Shown: positions 9,142 through 19,653 of the stretch, piece after piece
Numbering within the stretch: the first letter of the stretch is position 1
Layout: every line of letters begins with the position of its first letter
From: Alistipes sp.
GTDB lineage: Bacteria > Bacteroidota > Bacteroidia > Bacteroidales > Rikenellaceae
Length of the DNA stretch: 64,000 bases
Reading direction: 5' to 3'
Assembly: GCA_031285405.1 (NCBI GenBank)
Contig: JAITWH010000015.1
Coordinates: 38,826-102,825 of the forward strand
Notes under the pieces: model-generated
The model's database searches: none
What the model was told of the DNA's origin: nothing
The model's input: the letters and a program-made list of their open reading frames with translations, nothing else
Translations under genes and position numbers: made by a program

Positions 9142-9756
9142 ATGAGATTGAAACGCAAACACATAGCGCTGCTGATCGTCGCGCTGTTGGTGGTTGATCA
9201 GGTGGTGAAGGTGTTCATCAAGACCCACATGACGCTGGGCGAGAGCATCCACGTATTCGGCAGCTGGTTCCAGATATATTTTATCGAAAACGAGGGGGCG
9301 GCGTTCGGAATGTCGCTCGGCGGGGAGTATGGCAAGCTGACCCTCAGTCTGTTCCGCATCGTGGCGGTGGGGGCGATCGGGTGGTTCATCGACCATCTGT
9401 GGAGGCGGCAGGCGCCCGTGGGGGTGATTGTCGGCATGGCGCTCATCATGGCGGGGGCCATGGGCAACATCATCGACAGCGCGGTGTATGGCCTCGTCTT
9501 CTCGGAGAGCACATTTTCGTCGGTGGCCACGGCGTTTCCCGAGGGAGGCGGCTACGCGGGATTCCTGCATGGCAAGGTGGTCGACATGCTCCACTTTCCG
9601 CTATTCACCATCGAGGAGATGCCCTCGTGGTTGGGATGGCTGAGCGGTGCGGATGGCGACTTTACCTTCTTTGCTCCGGTGTTTAACATTGCCGATAGTT
9701 ATATCTCTATTGCGGTTATCTATTTTATACTGTTCCAATGGAAGTACTTTAAATAG
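9142..9756 (+). CDS. lspA: Lipoprotein signal peptidase
   Basis: 204 aa; LVVDQVVKVFIK, FIENEGAAFGM, GAMGNIIDSAVYG, FNIADSYISIAV. Confidence 0.93.
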   Translation: MRLKRKHIALLIVALLVVDQVVKVFIKTHMTLGESIHVFGSWFQIYFIENEGAAFGMSLGGEYGKLTLSLFRIVAVGAIGWFIDHLWRRQAPVGVIVGMALIMAGAMGNIIDSAVYGLVFSESTFSSVATAFPEGGGYAGFLHGKVVDMLHFPLFTIEEMPSWLGWLSGADGDFTFFAPVFNIADSYISIAVIYFILFQWKYFK

Positions 9757-9790
9757 CCGGAACGCCGGCAGCGAGTTGTGCTACGCAAAA
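9754..9790 (+). repeat. Dispersed AACG-loop hairpin element (copy B), stem GCCGG/CCGGC
   Basis: TAGCCGGAACGCCGGCAGCGAGTTGTGCTACGCAAAA; first TAG is the lspA stop codon. Confidence 0.75.
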
Positions 9791-9803
9791 TAAATTTTTA
9801 GTT

Positions 9804-10541
9804 ATGAGAAAAATTCTGGTTATTATGGCTGCATTGTTTTGCACGCAGGTGGGCGCGCAGGCGCAGACCCACGCCTCGGATGTGGTGGCGGCCGCCGACG
9901 GGGGCGAGCTGCGGATCGTCTTTTTGGGGCACGGAAGTGTCGCGTTTGAGTACGACGGGCGGCATGTTTATGTCGACCCCGTGGCCGAGTATGCCGACTT
10001 CGGGCGGATGCCCAAGGCCGATCTGATACTCGTCACCCATGAGCATGGCGACCACTTGGACGCGGGAGCGATCGAGGCGCTGTGGCAGGAGGAGTTGGTC
10101 GGTTTCGGGAGTGCGACTGCGGTCGAGGCGTTCGGCGCGGGCGAGGTGCTGCGGCATGGCGAGAGGCGCGAGTTGGGCTACGTCACCGTCGAGGCGGTGC
10201 CGGCGTACAACGTCTCGCCCGAGAGGCAGAATTTCCATCCGAAGGCGCGCCTGCATAATGGATACATTTTGACCTTTGGCGGCACGCGAGTGTACGTTGC
10301 CGGCGACAGCGAGGATACCCCCGAGATGTTGGCGTTGCGCGATGTCGACATCGCTTTTCTGCCTGTCAACCTGCCCTACACCATGACCGAGGAGCAGGCA
10401 GCGCGGGCGGTGCGGGCGATGAGGCCCACGATTTTTTACCCATACCACTACGGCGGCACCGACCACACGACCGACCTTGCGAAGCTCGCGAAGTTGATCG
10501 AGGGGTCGGGCGCGGAGATGCGGATCAGGCCGCTGGAGTAG
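9804..10541 (+). CDS. MBL-fold (UlaG-like) metal-dependent hydrolase
   Basis: 245 aa; signal peptide; VTHEHGDHLDAGAI, VYVAGDSEDTPEM, PYHYGGTDH. Confidence 0.88.
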   Translation: MRKILVIMAALFCTQVGAQAQTHASDVVAAADGGELRIVFLGHGSVAFEYDGRHVYVDPVAEYADFGRMPKADLILVTHEHGDHLDAGAIEALWQEELVGFGSATAVEAFGAGEVLRHGERRELGYVTVEAVPAYNVSPERQNFHPKARLHNGYILTFGGTRVYVAGDSEDTPEMLALRDVDIAFLPVNLPYTMTEEQAARAVRAMRPTIFYPYHYGGTDHTTDLAKLAKLIEGSGAEMRIRPLE

Positions 10542-10572
10542 TCGTCGTGTCAGCTATTTAGCGGGGCGAGCT

Positions 10573-10998
10573 TTAGTGACGCGGGCGGCGGCGCCTTTCG
10601 GGGTGGCTGTCACGTGTGATTCCGAGTGCGCTCAGTAGCGGCCGGATCACCGCGAAGAGAGGTTGGGCTGTCGCGAAAATCGTTTGCGCCGTCGAGATGA
10701 GCGTTTGTGCTGTCGAGATGCCCGCGCCGAGGCCGTCGATCACCCTGCCGGCGAACGAGTCGGCGGGGGCGAGCGCCGAGAGCAGGTGTCGCGGATGTAA
10801 CACCCGGGCGGCGTTATCTTCCAGGCGGCGTGCGGCGTACCACTCGCGGAGGCGCAGTTCGCGGCGTGCGTCGCGCAGCTCGGCCAGCGTGCGGATCTCG
10901 CTCGGGTGGCGGGGAGCTCTGCCCGCGGCGCGTCTGCTTGCGATGCGGCTGTTTGAGACGGGGCCTCCGGTTGCGTCGTGCCTATTTTCGTGCGTCAT
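10573..10998 (-). CDS. Hypothetical protein with internal 7-residue repeats
   Basis: 141 aa ORF overlapping the upstream holin-like gene; ISTAQTL ISTAQTI FATAQPL FAVIRPL. Confidence 0.5.
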   Translation of the reverse strand: MTHENRHDATGGPVSNSRIASRRAAGRAPRHPSEIRTLAELRDARRELRLREWYAARRLEDNAARVLHPRHLLSALAPADSFAGRVIDGLGAGISTAQTLISTAQTIFATAQPLFAVIRPLLSALGITRDSHPERRRRPRH

Positions 10999-11362
10999 GG
11001 CGGTAGGTGTTGTCGATGAAAAATAGCTCCACGAAGTATCTCACCGTGCGGCCGGCGAACATCCGGCGGCCCAACAGGTGTACCACCACGCCCGCCACGA
11101 GCAGCACGCCCCCCGAAATCAGGAAGCCCAGCGACAGGTGGCCCGTCAGTTCACCGAGCCACAGCGCCAGCGCGAACATCATGAACATCAGCGCGCCGAG
11201 GAGAAGGGTGAGCGCGAGGATGCAGCCCAACGCGCGCGAGGCGGCGCACGAGAGGCGATCGACCGCCTCTAAACGAAGCGAGTCCCAGCGAAGGCGCACG
11301 TAGTCGAGGGCGTCGTCGCGCAGGTCGAGGAGCTCGTCCCGCAGTTCGTCCATGCCGCTCAT
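10982..11362 (-). CDS. Phage holin family (superfamily III-like) membrane protein
   Basis: 126 aa; LRDDALDYVRLRWDSLRLEAVDRLS then two TM segments; next to YtxH gene. Confidence 0.7.
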   Translation of the reverse strand: MSGMDELRDELLDLRDDALDYVRLRWDSLRLEAVDRLSCAASRALGCILALTLLLGALMFMMFALALWLGELTGHLSLGFLISGGVLLVAGVVVHLLGRRMFAGRTVRYFVELFFIDNTYRHDARK

Positions 11363-11799
11363 TTTTGTGTGGTCTTGGCGGCGGCGCGGGTGGCGTGTTC
11401 GGCGCGGTCAGCGTTGCGGGAGGCTCGGCTCTTGCCTCGGGCGGAGGTTTTGCCGAGGGAGGTTTTTTCGCCCACGGCCTCTTCGGCGCGATCGAGTGCT
11501 TCGTCGACACGATCGTGCGCATGATCGACGCGCTCGCGGGCAGCCACCATGGCCTCTTCCACGGTGCGGCGGGCGCGGCGACGGAGGCGGTCGACCTCGT
11601 CGTCGACACGGTCTCGGGCGGCGTTGGCCTTGTCTCGGGCCATCTCTTTCAGCATGTCGAGCTCGTCGTCGACGTAGTCGCGGATCATTTCGCGCGTCTC
11701 GACGCCCGAACGCGGGGCGAAGAGCAACGCCAGGGCACCGCCGATCAGGGCGCCGCCGATGAATGCCCCTAACACGGAGCCGGTGTGGTGATGTCTCAT
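11359..11799 (-). CDS. YtxH domain-containing protein
   Basis: 146 aa; GSVLGAFIGGALIGGALALLFAPRSGVETREMIRDYVDDELDML then charged helical tail. Confidence 0.8.
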   Translation of the reverse strand: MRHHHTGSVLGAFIGGALIGGALALLFAPRSGVETREMIRDYVDDELDMLKEMARDKANAARDRVDDEVDRLRRRARRTVEEAMVAARERVDHAHDRVDEALDRAEEAVGEKTSLGKTSARGKSRASRNADRAEHATRAAAKTTQK

Positions 11800-11908
11800 A
11801 ATGGGGAGGTTTTTGATGTTATGGTTTTTAGAAATTTGAACAACTTCTTAGGGTCGCAAAATGTGTTCCAAAAATGGGAGGATGTTGTTTTTTTCGTAAT
11901 TTGGTTTT

Positions 11909-12478
11909 ATGATTTGGGGTAAAGATATTGTCGTCTGCTTTTCCGGGCACAGATACTATGCTGCTGCGGCGGCGGACGAGGGGCGTTTGGCTGCTGCCGT
12001 CGAACAGGCGGTGGGCGACGGTTATCGCGTGTTTGTCTCCGGCATGGCGCCCGGGTTCGACCTTGCGGCGGCCGAGGCGGTGGTGCGGTGCAGGTCTGAA
12101 CGTGTGCGCGGTGCCGATTTTTCGGGCGGTGCCTCGGGCGGCGGGCACTCTTCGGATATTCGCCTCGTTGCCGCGGTGCCCTTCGCGCGTCAGGCTGCCG
12201 GCTACTCCGATGTCGACCGTGCGCGCTACGAGGCGTTGCTGGCCGCCGCCGACGAGGTGTGCGTGCTGGCCGAGGGGTATTCGCATGGCTGCTACTTTCG
12301 GCGCGACGAGTGGATGGTCGAACGGGCCTCGCGACTCATTTGTTGGTACGACGGCGGGGCTGGCGGCTCGCGTGCTTCTGGTGCTTCGGGCAGCGGCACG
12401 CGCTACACGGTGCGGCGGGCGTTGGCGGCGGGGCTCGATATCGTCAATGTTTTCCGCGACCCCGACACACTGTTCTGA
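11909..12478 (+). CDS. SLOG-family (DUF1273/YpsA-like) Rossmann protein
   Basis: 189 aa; VCFSGHRYY...GYRVFVSGMAPGFDLAAAEAV...AAVPFARQA...CYFRRDEWMVERASRLICWYDG. Confidence 0.75.
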   Translation: MIWGKDIVVCFSGHRYYAAAAADEGRLAAAVEQAVGDGYRVFVSGMAPGFDLAAAEAVVRCRSERVRGADFSGGASGGGHSSDIRLVAAVPFARQAAGYSDVDRARYEALLAAADEVCVLAEGYSHGCYFRRDEWMVERASRLICWYDGGAGGSRASGASGSGTRYTVRRALAAGLDIVNVFRDPDTLF

Positions 12479-12489
12479 CTCCCAATGTT

Positions 12490-12990
12490 TTATAGCCTCC
12501 ACAGATATCGCCGCAGCAGCGCGCGCATGATGATTTTGTGGAACGGCTTGACGGGCAGAAAGTAGACGCGGCCCCACACGTTGTTGAAGTGGACGACGGT
12601 CGTGAGCGCGATCGTGTCCGCCGACGGGTCGCGGAGGATCGAGGCGCGGAAGTTCAAATGGGTGTCGCCGACCCCCGACACCACCTCCGTGTCGGTCTCG
12701 GAGATGCGCGGGAAAGAGGTGTCGGAGCTGTCCGCCTTCAGGCCGAAAATCCCGACTATCGCGTTGCGCAACTTGAAGAGCGCGGTCGCCCATGCCGGCA
12801 GGCGCATCAGCTCTCGGGCGATCTCGGTGGCGGGTTTGTCTGTCCGTGCCGCGATTTGGTAGGTGTCGCGGAAATGCACCTCGCCGAAGCCTTCGAGGAC
12901 GGTCGAGCCCTTGGGAATGTCGGCGAGTTTCGTTACTCTTTTTGTCACCCTCTTCGTAGCCGTTTTCACGTTTTTCGTCACGTTTCTCAT
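12490..12990 (-). CDS. DUF2867-like protein
   Basis: 166 aa; DTYQIAARTDKPATEIARELMRLPAWATALFKLRNAIVGIFGLK; C-terminal FHKIIMRALLRRYL. Confidence 0.65.
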   Translation of the reverse strand: MRNVTKNVKTATKRVTKRVTKLADIPKGSTVLEGFGEVHFRDTYQIAARTDKPATEIARELMRLPAWATALFKLRNAIVGIFGLKADSSDTSFPRISETDTEVVSGVGDTHLNFRASILRDPSADTIALTTVVHFNNVWGRVYFLPVKPFHKIIMRALLRRYLWRL

Positions 12991-14642
12991 AACGGTAAAA
13001 TTTCTCCTAACAGCACCCGCGCCTGTCGAAGGGCTGCATCGGTGACGGCGCTGCCGGAGAGCATGCTCGCGATCTCGGTCACGCGCTCGGCGGCTGCGAG
13101 GGGGCGGATGCGCGTCGAGCCATCCTGTTTGTAGACCAGAAAATGGGTGGCGGGCTTGGCGGCGATCTGCGGCAGGTGGGTGATGTTGAGCACCTGGCAG
13201 TGGCTGCCCAGCTCGGCGATGATGTCGCCCATCGCATCGGCCACGCGGCCCGAGACCCCGGCGTCGATCTCGTCGAAAACCACCGTGGGGCGGCTCGCCG
13301 AACGTGCCGAAAGGGTCTTCAGAGCCAACATCACGCGCGAGATTTCGCCACCCGACGCGATCTTCTCGACCGGCCGCGGCGACATCGAACCGTTGGCCGT
13401 GAAGAGGAACCGCACCTCGTCGGCGCCGTTTGCGCGCGGCTCGGGGGTCGGCGTGATCTCGACGACGAACCGCGCCTCGGGAATTCCCAGCCGCCGGAGC
13501 ATCCCCTCGACGCTGCTCTCGACCTCGGTGGCGGCGGTGTGGCGGCCGGCGGATATCTGTGCGGCGAGGTTTTTCACTGTTTTTTCGGCGGCTTGCAGGG
13601 CCGCTTCGAGGGCTGCCAACTGCTCGTCGGAGTGCTCGATCGCGCCCAATCGCTCCTCGAACCCCGCCTGCAACTCCAAAAGCTCCTCGACCGTCGACAC
13701 GCGGTGCTTCTGCTGAAGGGCATAGATCGCGTCCAAACGCGCCACCACCGCTGCCAGACGCTCGGGGTTGCCCTCGACCCGCTCCAACTCGGCGGCGATT
13801 TCGCGCTCCAAGTCCTGCATGTCTAAGTGGGCCGAGGCCAGACGCTCCGAAAATCCGGCAGCTCCGGAGTGGATCGCACCCATGCGGTCGACCGCGCCGC
13901 GCAGAGCCCTCAGGCGTGCCACGATGCCCGTCTCGTCGGCTCCCAACTCGCTGACGGCCAGCCCGAACGCCTCGCGCAGTTCGTCACTGTGCGACAGTTC
14001 GCGCTGCTCGGCTTCGAGGTCTGTCTGCTCGCCCGCCGAGAGGCGCAACGCCGCGAGTTCGTCTGCCTGATGTCGCAGCCACTCCTCGTCGCGCCGCGCA
14101 TCCTCCGCTGCCGCTCGCGCCGCCGACAACTGTCGCCCGAGCCCTCGCCACTCGCCGAACGCCTCGGCGTAGCTTTTGACGACCGCACCGTGACCCGCCA
14201 CCCCGTCGAGTATCGAAACTCGGAAACCGTCGTCGCGCAGCAGCAGGTTCTCGTGCTGCGAGTGTATGTCTATCAATCTGTCACCCAGCGCCTTCAGCGT
14301 CGTCAGACTCACCGGCAGGTCGTTGACGTAGGCGCGACTCTTGCCCGAGGCGGAGATCACGCGCCGCACCGTGCCCGTCGCCTCGAAGTCGAGGTCGTTC
14401 TCCGCGAAGAACTCCTCCAGCCCGAGGCCGTCGAACGCGAAAACACCCTCCACCACGCAGGCACGCGACGGATCCCTCTGAACCCCCGCCTCGCCGCGAG
14501 TGCCCAGCAGCAGCCCCAACGCCCCCAACAGGATCGACTTGCCCGCGCCCGTCTCGCCCGTGACGATGTTGAGCCCCGCCCCGAGCGTCATGTCGAGGCG
14601 CTCTATGAGCGCGTAATTTTCAACCGACAGCGACTTTAGCAT
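12987..14642 (-). CDS. recN: DNA repair protein RecN
   Basis: MLKSLSVENYALIERLDMTLGAGLNIVTGETGAGKSILLGALGLLLG...; FDEIDAGVSGRVADAMG; start chosen at the internal Met of the 591-aa ORF. Confidence 0.95.
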   Translation of the reverse strand: MLKSLSVENYALIERLDMTLGAGLNIVTGETGAGKSILLGALGLLLGTRGEAGVQRDPSRACVVEGVFAFDGLGLEEFFAENDLDFEATGTVRRVISASGKSRAYVNDLPVSLTTLKALGDRLIDIHSQHENLLLRDDGFRVSILDGVAGHGAVVKSYAEAFGEWRGLGRQLSAARAAAEDARRDEEWLRHQADELAALRLSAGEQTDLEAEQRELSHSDELREAFGLAVSELGADETGIVARLRALRGAVDRMGAIHSGAAGFSERLASAHLDMQDLEREIAAELERVEGNPERLAAVVARLDAIYALQQKHRVSTVEELLELQAGFEERLGAIEHSDEQLAALEAALQAAEKTVKNLAAQISAGRHTAATEVESSVEGMLRRLGIPEARFVVEITPTPEPRANGADEVRFLFTANGSMSPRPVEKIASGGEISRVMLALKTLSARSASRPTVVFDEIDAGVSGRVADAMGDIIAELGSHCQVLNITHLPQIAAKPATHFLVYKQDGSTRIRPLAAAERVTEIASMLSGSAVTDAALRQARVLLGEILPL

Positions 14643-15139
14643 GATTGCGAAGTGATTAAAACGACAGCCTCGGCGGCGACCCCCTCCTCGCGACCGACGA
14701 ACCCGAGGCGTTCGGTGGTGGTAGCCTTGACCGACACCTGCCCGACGTCGACGCCGAGGCATGAGGCCAACTCGCGGCGCATAGCATCTATATAAGGACG
14801 GATGCGCGGCGCCTGCAACATCACCGTGCAGTCGACGTTGCCGACCCGCCAGCCCGTGTCACTCAGCAGCCCGACGGTGCGTCGCAGCAGTTCGCGCGAG
14901 TCGATGCCGCGAAACTCGCCCGAGGAGTCGGGAAAGTGCAGCCCGATGTCGCCCAACGCCGCCGCACCCAACAGCGCGTCGCACAGCGCGTGGATCAGCG
15001 CGTCGCCGTCGGAGTGAGCCACGAGGCCCTTCGTGTGAGGCACCGTCACCCCGCCGAGGCGCAGGGCCAACTTTTCGCCACCCGTGCCGACTTCGGCCAA
15101 GCGATGCACATCGTATCCGTGTCCGATTCTGAAATTCAT
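14636..15139 (-). CDS. ispF: 2-C-methyl-D-erythritol 2,4-cyclodiphosphate synthase
   Basis: MNFRIGHGYDVHRL...LVAHSDGDALIHALCDALLGAAALGDIGLHFPD. Confidence 0.95.
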   Translation of the reverse strand: MNFRIGHGYDVHRLAEVGTGGEKLALRLGGVTVPHTKGLVAHSDGDALIHALCDALLGAAALGDIGLHFPDSSGEFRGIDSRELLRRTVGLLSDTGWRVGNVDCTVMLQAPRIRPYIDAMRRELASCLGVDVGQVSVKATTTERLGFVGREEGVAAEAVVLITSQSC

Positions 15140-15189
15140 ACACGCAAAAATAGGTAAAAATTTCATATCTTTGTAAAAACAACACATCT

Positions 15190-15717
15190 ATGGAACTGAC
15201 CGACATATTGAAAAAACGCCGGAGCGTGCGCCGCTTCGAGTCGCGACCCGTGCCGCGCGAACTGATCGAGAGCTTGTTGAGGCTCACCCTCACCGCCCCG
15301 TCGTCCAAAAACACGCGCTCGACGCGATTCATGGTGGTCGGCGATCCCGAGACGCTCGGTCGCATCGCGCGGATGAGAGATTTCGGCTCGGCGTTTCTGG
15401 CCGACGTGCCTTGTGCCGTGGTCGTTGCCGGCGACAACCAGACCGATCTGTGGGTCGACAACGCCGCCATCTCGGCGACGATTCTGCAACTTGCGGCCGA
15501 GGAAGCGGGGTTGGGTTCGTGCTGGGTACACGTCAACGGCCGGCCTCAAAGGCGCGAGGAGCCCGACGGCCCCACGGCGACGGAGCACCTGCGGGAGTTC
15601 CTGCCCCTGCCCGCCGAGTGGAATCCGTTGTGCGTCGTCGCGCTGGGCTACCCCGCCGACTCGCCCAAGCCGCACTCCGAAAAGGATGACTCCGACAAAA
15701 TTATCTGGCTCGACTAA
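15190..15717 (+). CDS. Nitroreductase family protein
   Basis: 175 aa; ILKKRRSVRRFESRPVPRELIESLLRLTLTAPSSKNTRSTRFMVV; GLGSCWVH; promoter-like TATCTTTG upstream. Confidence 0.9.
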   Translation: MELTDILKKRRSVRRFESRPVPRELIESLLRLTLTAPSSKNTRSTRFMVVGDPETLGRIARMRDFGSAFLADVPCAVVVAGDNQTDLWVDNAAISATILQLAAEEAGLGSCWVHVNGRPQRREEPDGPTATEHLREFLPLPAEWNPLCVVALGYPADSPKPHSEKDDSDKIIWLD

Positions 15718-16529
15718 TAAAAAACAGGCGATGCGTAGGGAGTAGTGCGCCAGCTGCGAGTGAACGGGTCGTACTCGCGCATCACGCCCCCCTCGATGCC
15801 GAAGCTGTCGGTAATCTTCACCTCGACCGTGCCGCCGAACGATGTCGTCGGGTAGAGGCCGGGCGGGAGTTGCTGAGCGGCCACGCCGCTGCGTAGCGAG
15901 TAGGTGCCGTAGCCGTTGAGCCACACGCGATCCTCCACGACCTGCATCCGCACGCGGCCCGACACGCCGAAGTCGCGAAAGCGCGACAGGTGGTGCATGT
16001 TGTCGGTGACGAAGGCGTTGCCGTAGAGGGTGATTCCGTCCGTCGGCGCCCAGGCGTAACCCAACGACAGTGAACTCGAAAATCCCATCGAGGGGTAGAG
16101 TTGGCTCGAACCGGTCAGTCCCAGCGCGCCGTTGTGCCTCTGCATGAGGGGCATGTAGCCCCCGACAGCTCCTCGGAGCATGCGCGAACTCGTGCTGCTC
16201 GCCGCCGGAACGACTATGCCGCGCTGTTGCAGCAGCAGGTTTTGCTGTATGAAGAGCGTGCGGTCGGCGACGGTCGGCATCGCGAAATCCATTCGCGGAA
16301 GGGTGGTCGGCACGAAGGGCTCAAAGGGTGTGAAGAGTTTCGGCCCGCCTGACTGGGGAATTCGCAGGGGGGCGAAGGTCGGTTCGGGTAGCAGGTCGCC
16401 GGGCAGCAGACCTTCGAGGTTCAGCGACTCCTCGGGGCCGCCTGTCGGCACGGGCAACTCGCCATGGTTCTGGGCTGCCGCGCCAAGGCCCGACAGCAAA
16501 AACATCAATATAGCGAATATCCGTTTCAT
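15714..16529 (-). CDS. Hypothetical exported protein
   Basis: 271 aa with signal peptide; beta-rich C-terminus (SLSLGYAWAPTDGITLYGNAFVTDN). Confidence 0.6.
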   Translation of the reverse strand: MKRIFAILMFLLSGLGAAAQNHGELPVPTGGPEESLNLEGLLPGDLLPEPTFAPLRIPQSGGPKLFTPFEPFVPTTLPRMDFAMPTVADRTLFIQQNLLLQQRGIVVPAASSTSSRMLRGAVGGYMPLMQRHNGALGLTGSSQLYPSMGFSSSLSLGYAWAPTDGITLYGNAFVTDNMHHLSRFRDFGVSGRVRMQVVEDRVWLNGYGTYSLRSGVAAQQLPPGLYPTTSFGGTVEVKITDSFGIEGGVMREYDPFTRSWRTTPYASPVFY

Positions 16530-16544
16530 GATAGTAACTAATTC

Positions 16545-16602
16545 TGCGTTAGCTTAAATCGCCGCCGGCGTTCTGGCCTAAATCGCCGCCGCCGTTGCGG
16601 CC
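16545..16602 (-). repeat. Two adjacent AACG-loop hairpin elements (copies C1, C2)
   Basis: Reverse strand: GGCCGCAACGGCGGCGGCGATTTA then GGCCAGAACGCCGGCGGCGATTTAAGCTAACGCA. Confidence 0.75.
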
Positions 16603-17273
16603 TCTAACCTCCAAACGAACTGCACCCCCGAAGGAATATCGGTTGTGGTAAGTGTGCGTTGGTCGTAAGGCACGCCGTAGCGCTCGATGTAGATGTTCCA
16701 ACCCCTCACGAACGACGCCTCGTAGCGGAACGACGGCCTCTCGTCCGGGCGCGACAGATTCTCGCCCGACAGCTCGAACGGTCGGTCGGCGTAGTGCATG
16801 TGGACGTATCGCGAGTTGAGGCGGTCGGTCTGCACCGCGCCGTCCCAGTCGGAGAGGAACACCCGACCCACGCGCTCGTCGCCCCTGTAAGCGAATATGT
16901 CGCCCAGACCCGCCACCCTCGCCGCGCGGTCGCTCACACCCTTGGCCGGCCAGAAACCCTCGTAGTCTCGATAGTCGTCGCGCGCCACCTTGCACAGCTC
17001 CTCGGCCGGCAGCTCGTCGGGCAGGTCGAGCACGATCACCCCGCCCGCCACCTGCGACTCCACGGTGCGAATCACGCTCCAGTCGACCCCCTTGATCTCG
17101 ACCTCCAGACGATCGAAAACATCCTCCGGAGCCACCGCCACGACACCCGCCAACCCCTCGACCGAGATGGCGATCTCCGCAAGGGCGGGCGTGTAGGTGC
17201 CGGTGCGAGTGCAGCCCGCAAGACCCGCAACCGCCGCCAAACCGATAACCGCTATGTGAAAAGCACGCCTCAT
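16578..17273 (-). CDS. Putative lipoprotein, C-terminus encoded by repeat
   Basis: 231 aa; lipobox LAGC; C-terminal EAATAAAI* lies in hairpin copy C2. Confidence 0.6.
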   Translation of the reverse strand: MRRAFHIAVIGLAAVAGLAGCTRTGTYTPALAEIAISVEGLAGVVAVAPEDVFDRLEVEIKGVDWSVIRTVESQVAGGVIVLDLPDELPAEELCKVARDDYRDYEGFWPAKGVSDRAARVAGLGDIFAYRGDERVGRVFLSDWDGAVQTDRLNSRYVHMHYADRPFELSGENLSRPDERPSFRYEASFVRGWNIYIERYGVPYDQRTLTTTDIPSGVQFVWRLEAATAAAI

Positions 17274-19027
17274 TCCGGCCGAACGATTCTCAGGTTAAGT
17301 TCCTCCAACTGCTCCGGCGCAATGCTACTCGGAGCGTCGATCATCACGTCGCGCCCCGAGTTGTTCTTCGGAAACGCGATGTAGTCGCGGATCGAGTCGG
17401 CGCCGCCAAACAACGAACAGAATCGGTCGAACCCGAACGCGATGCCGCCATGCGGAGGTGCGCCGAACCGGAAGGCGTTCATCAGGAATCCGAACTGCTC
17501 CTGGGCCGACTCGGGGGTGAAGCCCAGCAGCTCGAACATGCGCGCCTGAAGGTCGGGTTCAAAAATTCGTATCGAGCCGCCGCCCACCTCCACGCCGTTG
17601 ACCACAAAGTCGTAGGCGTTGGCACGCACAGCCCCCGGGTCGCTCTCCAACAACGGAATGTCCTCCGGCTTGGGCGAGGTGAAGGGGTGGTGCATGGCGT
17701 AGAAGCGCGCCGTCTCGTCGTCCCACTCCAGCAGCGGAAAGTCGACCACCCACAGCGGGGCGAACCGACTCTTGTCGCGCAGACCGAGTCGCGAACCCAA
17801 TTCGAGCCGCAGCTCCGAAAGCACCGTCAGCGAACGCCGCCGCTCGCCGCTCACCACAAAAATCAGGTCGCCGTTTTGCGCCCCCATCGCCACCGCCCAC
17901 TCGCGCAGCACCTCGGGGGTGTAGAACTTGTCGACGGAAGATTTTATCTCGCCGCCCTCGTCGAGGCGAATCCACACCAACCCCTTCGCACCGATCTGCG
18001 GACGCTTCACATATTCGGTCAGCTCGTCGATCTGCTTGCGGGTGAAGCCGGCGCAACCCGTCGCGACAATCCCGCCGATGTACTCCGCGTCGTCGAACAC
18101 GCCGAATCCGTGCCCCTTTGCCTGCGCCGTCAGCTCGTTGATCTCCATGCCGAAACGCAGGTCGGGCTTGTCGTTGCCGTAGCGCGCCATCGCCTCGGCC
18201 CACGACATGCGACGGAAGGGCTCGGTGCCGAACTCCACACCAATGGTCTCGCTGAACATGAATCGAGCCATCCGTTCGAAGGTCTCCAACACATCCTCCT
18301 GATCGACGAACGACATCTCGCAGTCGATCTGTGTGAACTCGGGTTGGCGGTCGGCCCTCAGGTCTTCGTCGCGGAAGCAGCGCACGATCTGGAAATATCT
18401 GTCGTAACCCGCCACCATCAGCAGCTGCTTGAAGGTCTGCGGACTCTGCGGCAGGGCGTAGAACTGACCGGCGCTCATCCTCGACGGCACCACGAAGTCG
18501 CGCGCCCCCTCGGGTGTCGAGCTGATGAGGAACGGGGTCTCGATCTCAAGGAACCCCTCGCGGTCGAGAAAGCCGCGCGCGCTCTGGGCCATGCGGTGGC
18601 GCAGCATCATGTTGCGTTGCAGCGGCCCGCGGCGCAGGTCGAGGTAGCGATACTTCATGCGCAGGTCGTCGCCGCCGTCGGAGTTCTCCTCGATGGTGAA
18701 CGGGGGTGTGTCGGCGCGCGACAACACCTTAAGTTCTGTGAGCGCGATCTCGATCTCGCCCGTCGCCATCTTGGGGTTCTTGGCCGAACGCTCCACGACC
18801 GTGCCCGTCGCGCGGATCACGAACTCGCGACCGAGGGTGTCGACAATCTCCCGCACGGCGGCCGGCGAGTTCTCGTTGACAGCCAGCTGTGTGACGCCGT
18901 AGCGGTCTCTCAGGTCAATGAATGCCATTGCGCCGAGATTGCGCACCTTGCCCACCCAGCCGGCGAGCGTCACCTCGGTATTGATGTCGGCGGCGCGAAG
19001 TTCGCCGCATGTGTGTGTTCTATACAT
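17270..19027 (-). CDS. aspS: Aspartate--tRNA ligase
   Basis: [48 protein letters not shown]...[41 protein letters not shown]; start at internal Met. Confidence 0.96.
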   Translation of the reverse strand: MYRTHTCGELRAADINTEVTLAGWVGKVRNLGAMAFIDLRDRYGVTQLAVNENSPAAVREIVDTLGREFVIRATGTVVERSAKNPKMATGEIEIALTELKVLSRADTPPFTIEENSDGGDDLRMKYRYLDLRRGPLQRNMMLRHRMAQSARGFLDREGFLEIETPFLISSTPEGARDFVVPSRMSAGQFYALPQSPQTFKQLLMVAGYDRYFQIVRCFRDEDLRADRQPEFTQIDCEMSFVDQEDVLETFERMARFMFSETIGVEFGTEPFRRMSWAEAMARYGNDKPDLRFGMEINELTAQAKGHGFGVFDDAEYIGGIVATGCAGFTRKQIDELTEYVKRPQIGAKGLVWIRLDEGGEIKSSVDKFYTPEVLREWAVAMGAQNGDLIFVVSGERRRSLTVLSELRLELGSRLGLRDKSRFAPLWVVDFPLLEWDDETARFYAMHHPFTSPKPEDIPLLESDPGAVRANAYDFVVNGVEVGGGSIRIFEPDLQARMFELLGFTPESAQEQFGFLMNAFRFGAPPHGGIAFGFDRFCSLFGGADSIRDYIAFPKNNSGRDVMIDAPSSIAPEQLEELNLRIVRPE

Positions 19028-19031
19028 GGTA

Positions 19032-19060
19032 GTTGAAAATTGAAAGTTGAAAATTGAAAG
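19032..19060. repeat. Heptanucleotide tandem repeat (GTTGAAA/ATTGAAA)n just upstream of aspS
   Basis: gttgaaa attgaaa gttgaaa attgaaa gtg. Confidence 0.85.
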
Positions 19061-19100
19061 TGTTGTGTAACTTTGCAACGCACAAAAATAGCTTATAATA

Positions 19101-19550
19101 ATGGAAATCAACTCTCGCGGAGACGAATTTTTTATGCGCGAGGCTCTCAAGGAGGCCCGCGCGGCGCTCGAAAGGAACGAGGTGCCCATCGGGGCGGTGG
19201 TTGTGGGCGGAGGAATGATTATCGGTCGCGGCCACAACTTGGTCGAGACCCTCACCGACGCCACGGCCCACGCCGAGATGCAGGCGATCACCGCGGCAAG
19301 CGCTGCGCTGGGGGGCAAATACCTGAACGACTGCACACTATACGTCACCGTCGAGCCATGCGTGATGTGCGCCGGAGCCATGGCGTGGGCGCAGTTAGGC
19401 AGGCTGGTCTACGGCGCGCCCGATCCGGCGAGGGGCTATCTGCGACACGGCGAGGGCCTGCTCCATCCGCGCACCGAGGTCACTACGGGGGTGCTCGCCG
19501 AGGAGTGCTCGGCACTCGTAACAGATTTTTTCAAGAAATTACGAGGATAG
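19101..19550 (+). CDS. tadA: tRNA-specific adenosine deaminase (nucleoside deaminase)
   Basis: 149 aa; [32 protein letters not shown]. Confidence 0.92.
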   Translation: MEINSRGDEFFMREALKEARAALERNEVPIGAVVVGGGMIIGRGHNLVETLTDATAHAEMQAITAASAALGGKYLNDCTLYVTVEPCVMCAGAMAWAQLGRLVYGAPDPARGYLRHGEGLLHPRTEVTTGVLAEECSALVTDFFKKLRG

Positions 19551-19653
19551 GAGTTTGATATTTTGTAGAAAAAAATATATTTTTGCATCCGAGCGTTTTA
19601 ATTTTAGCAAGACAAAACTAATAATCCGTAATCAAATAAAAAAGATCAAAACC

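Noticed and set aside
10573-11799. Prophage, from the holin-family call
   Set aside because: The holin-III/YtxH pair is a normal Bacteroidota chromosomal cluster; no other phage genes are present.
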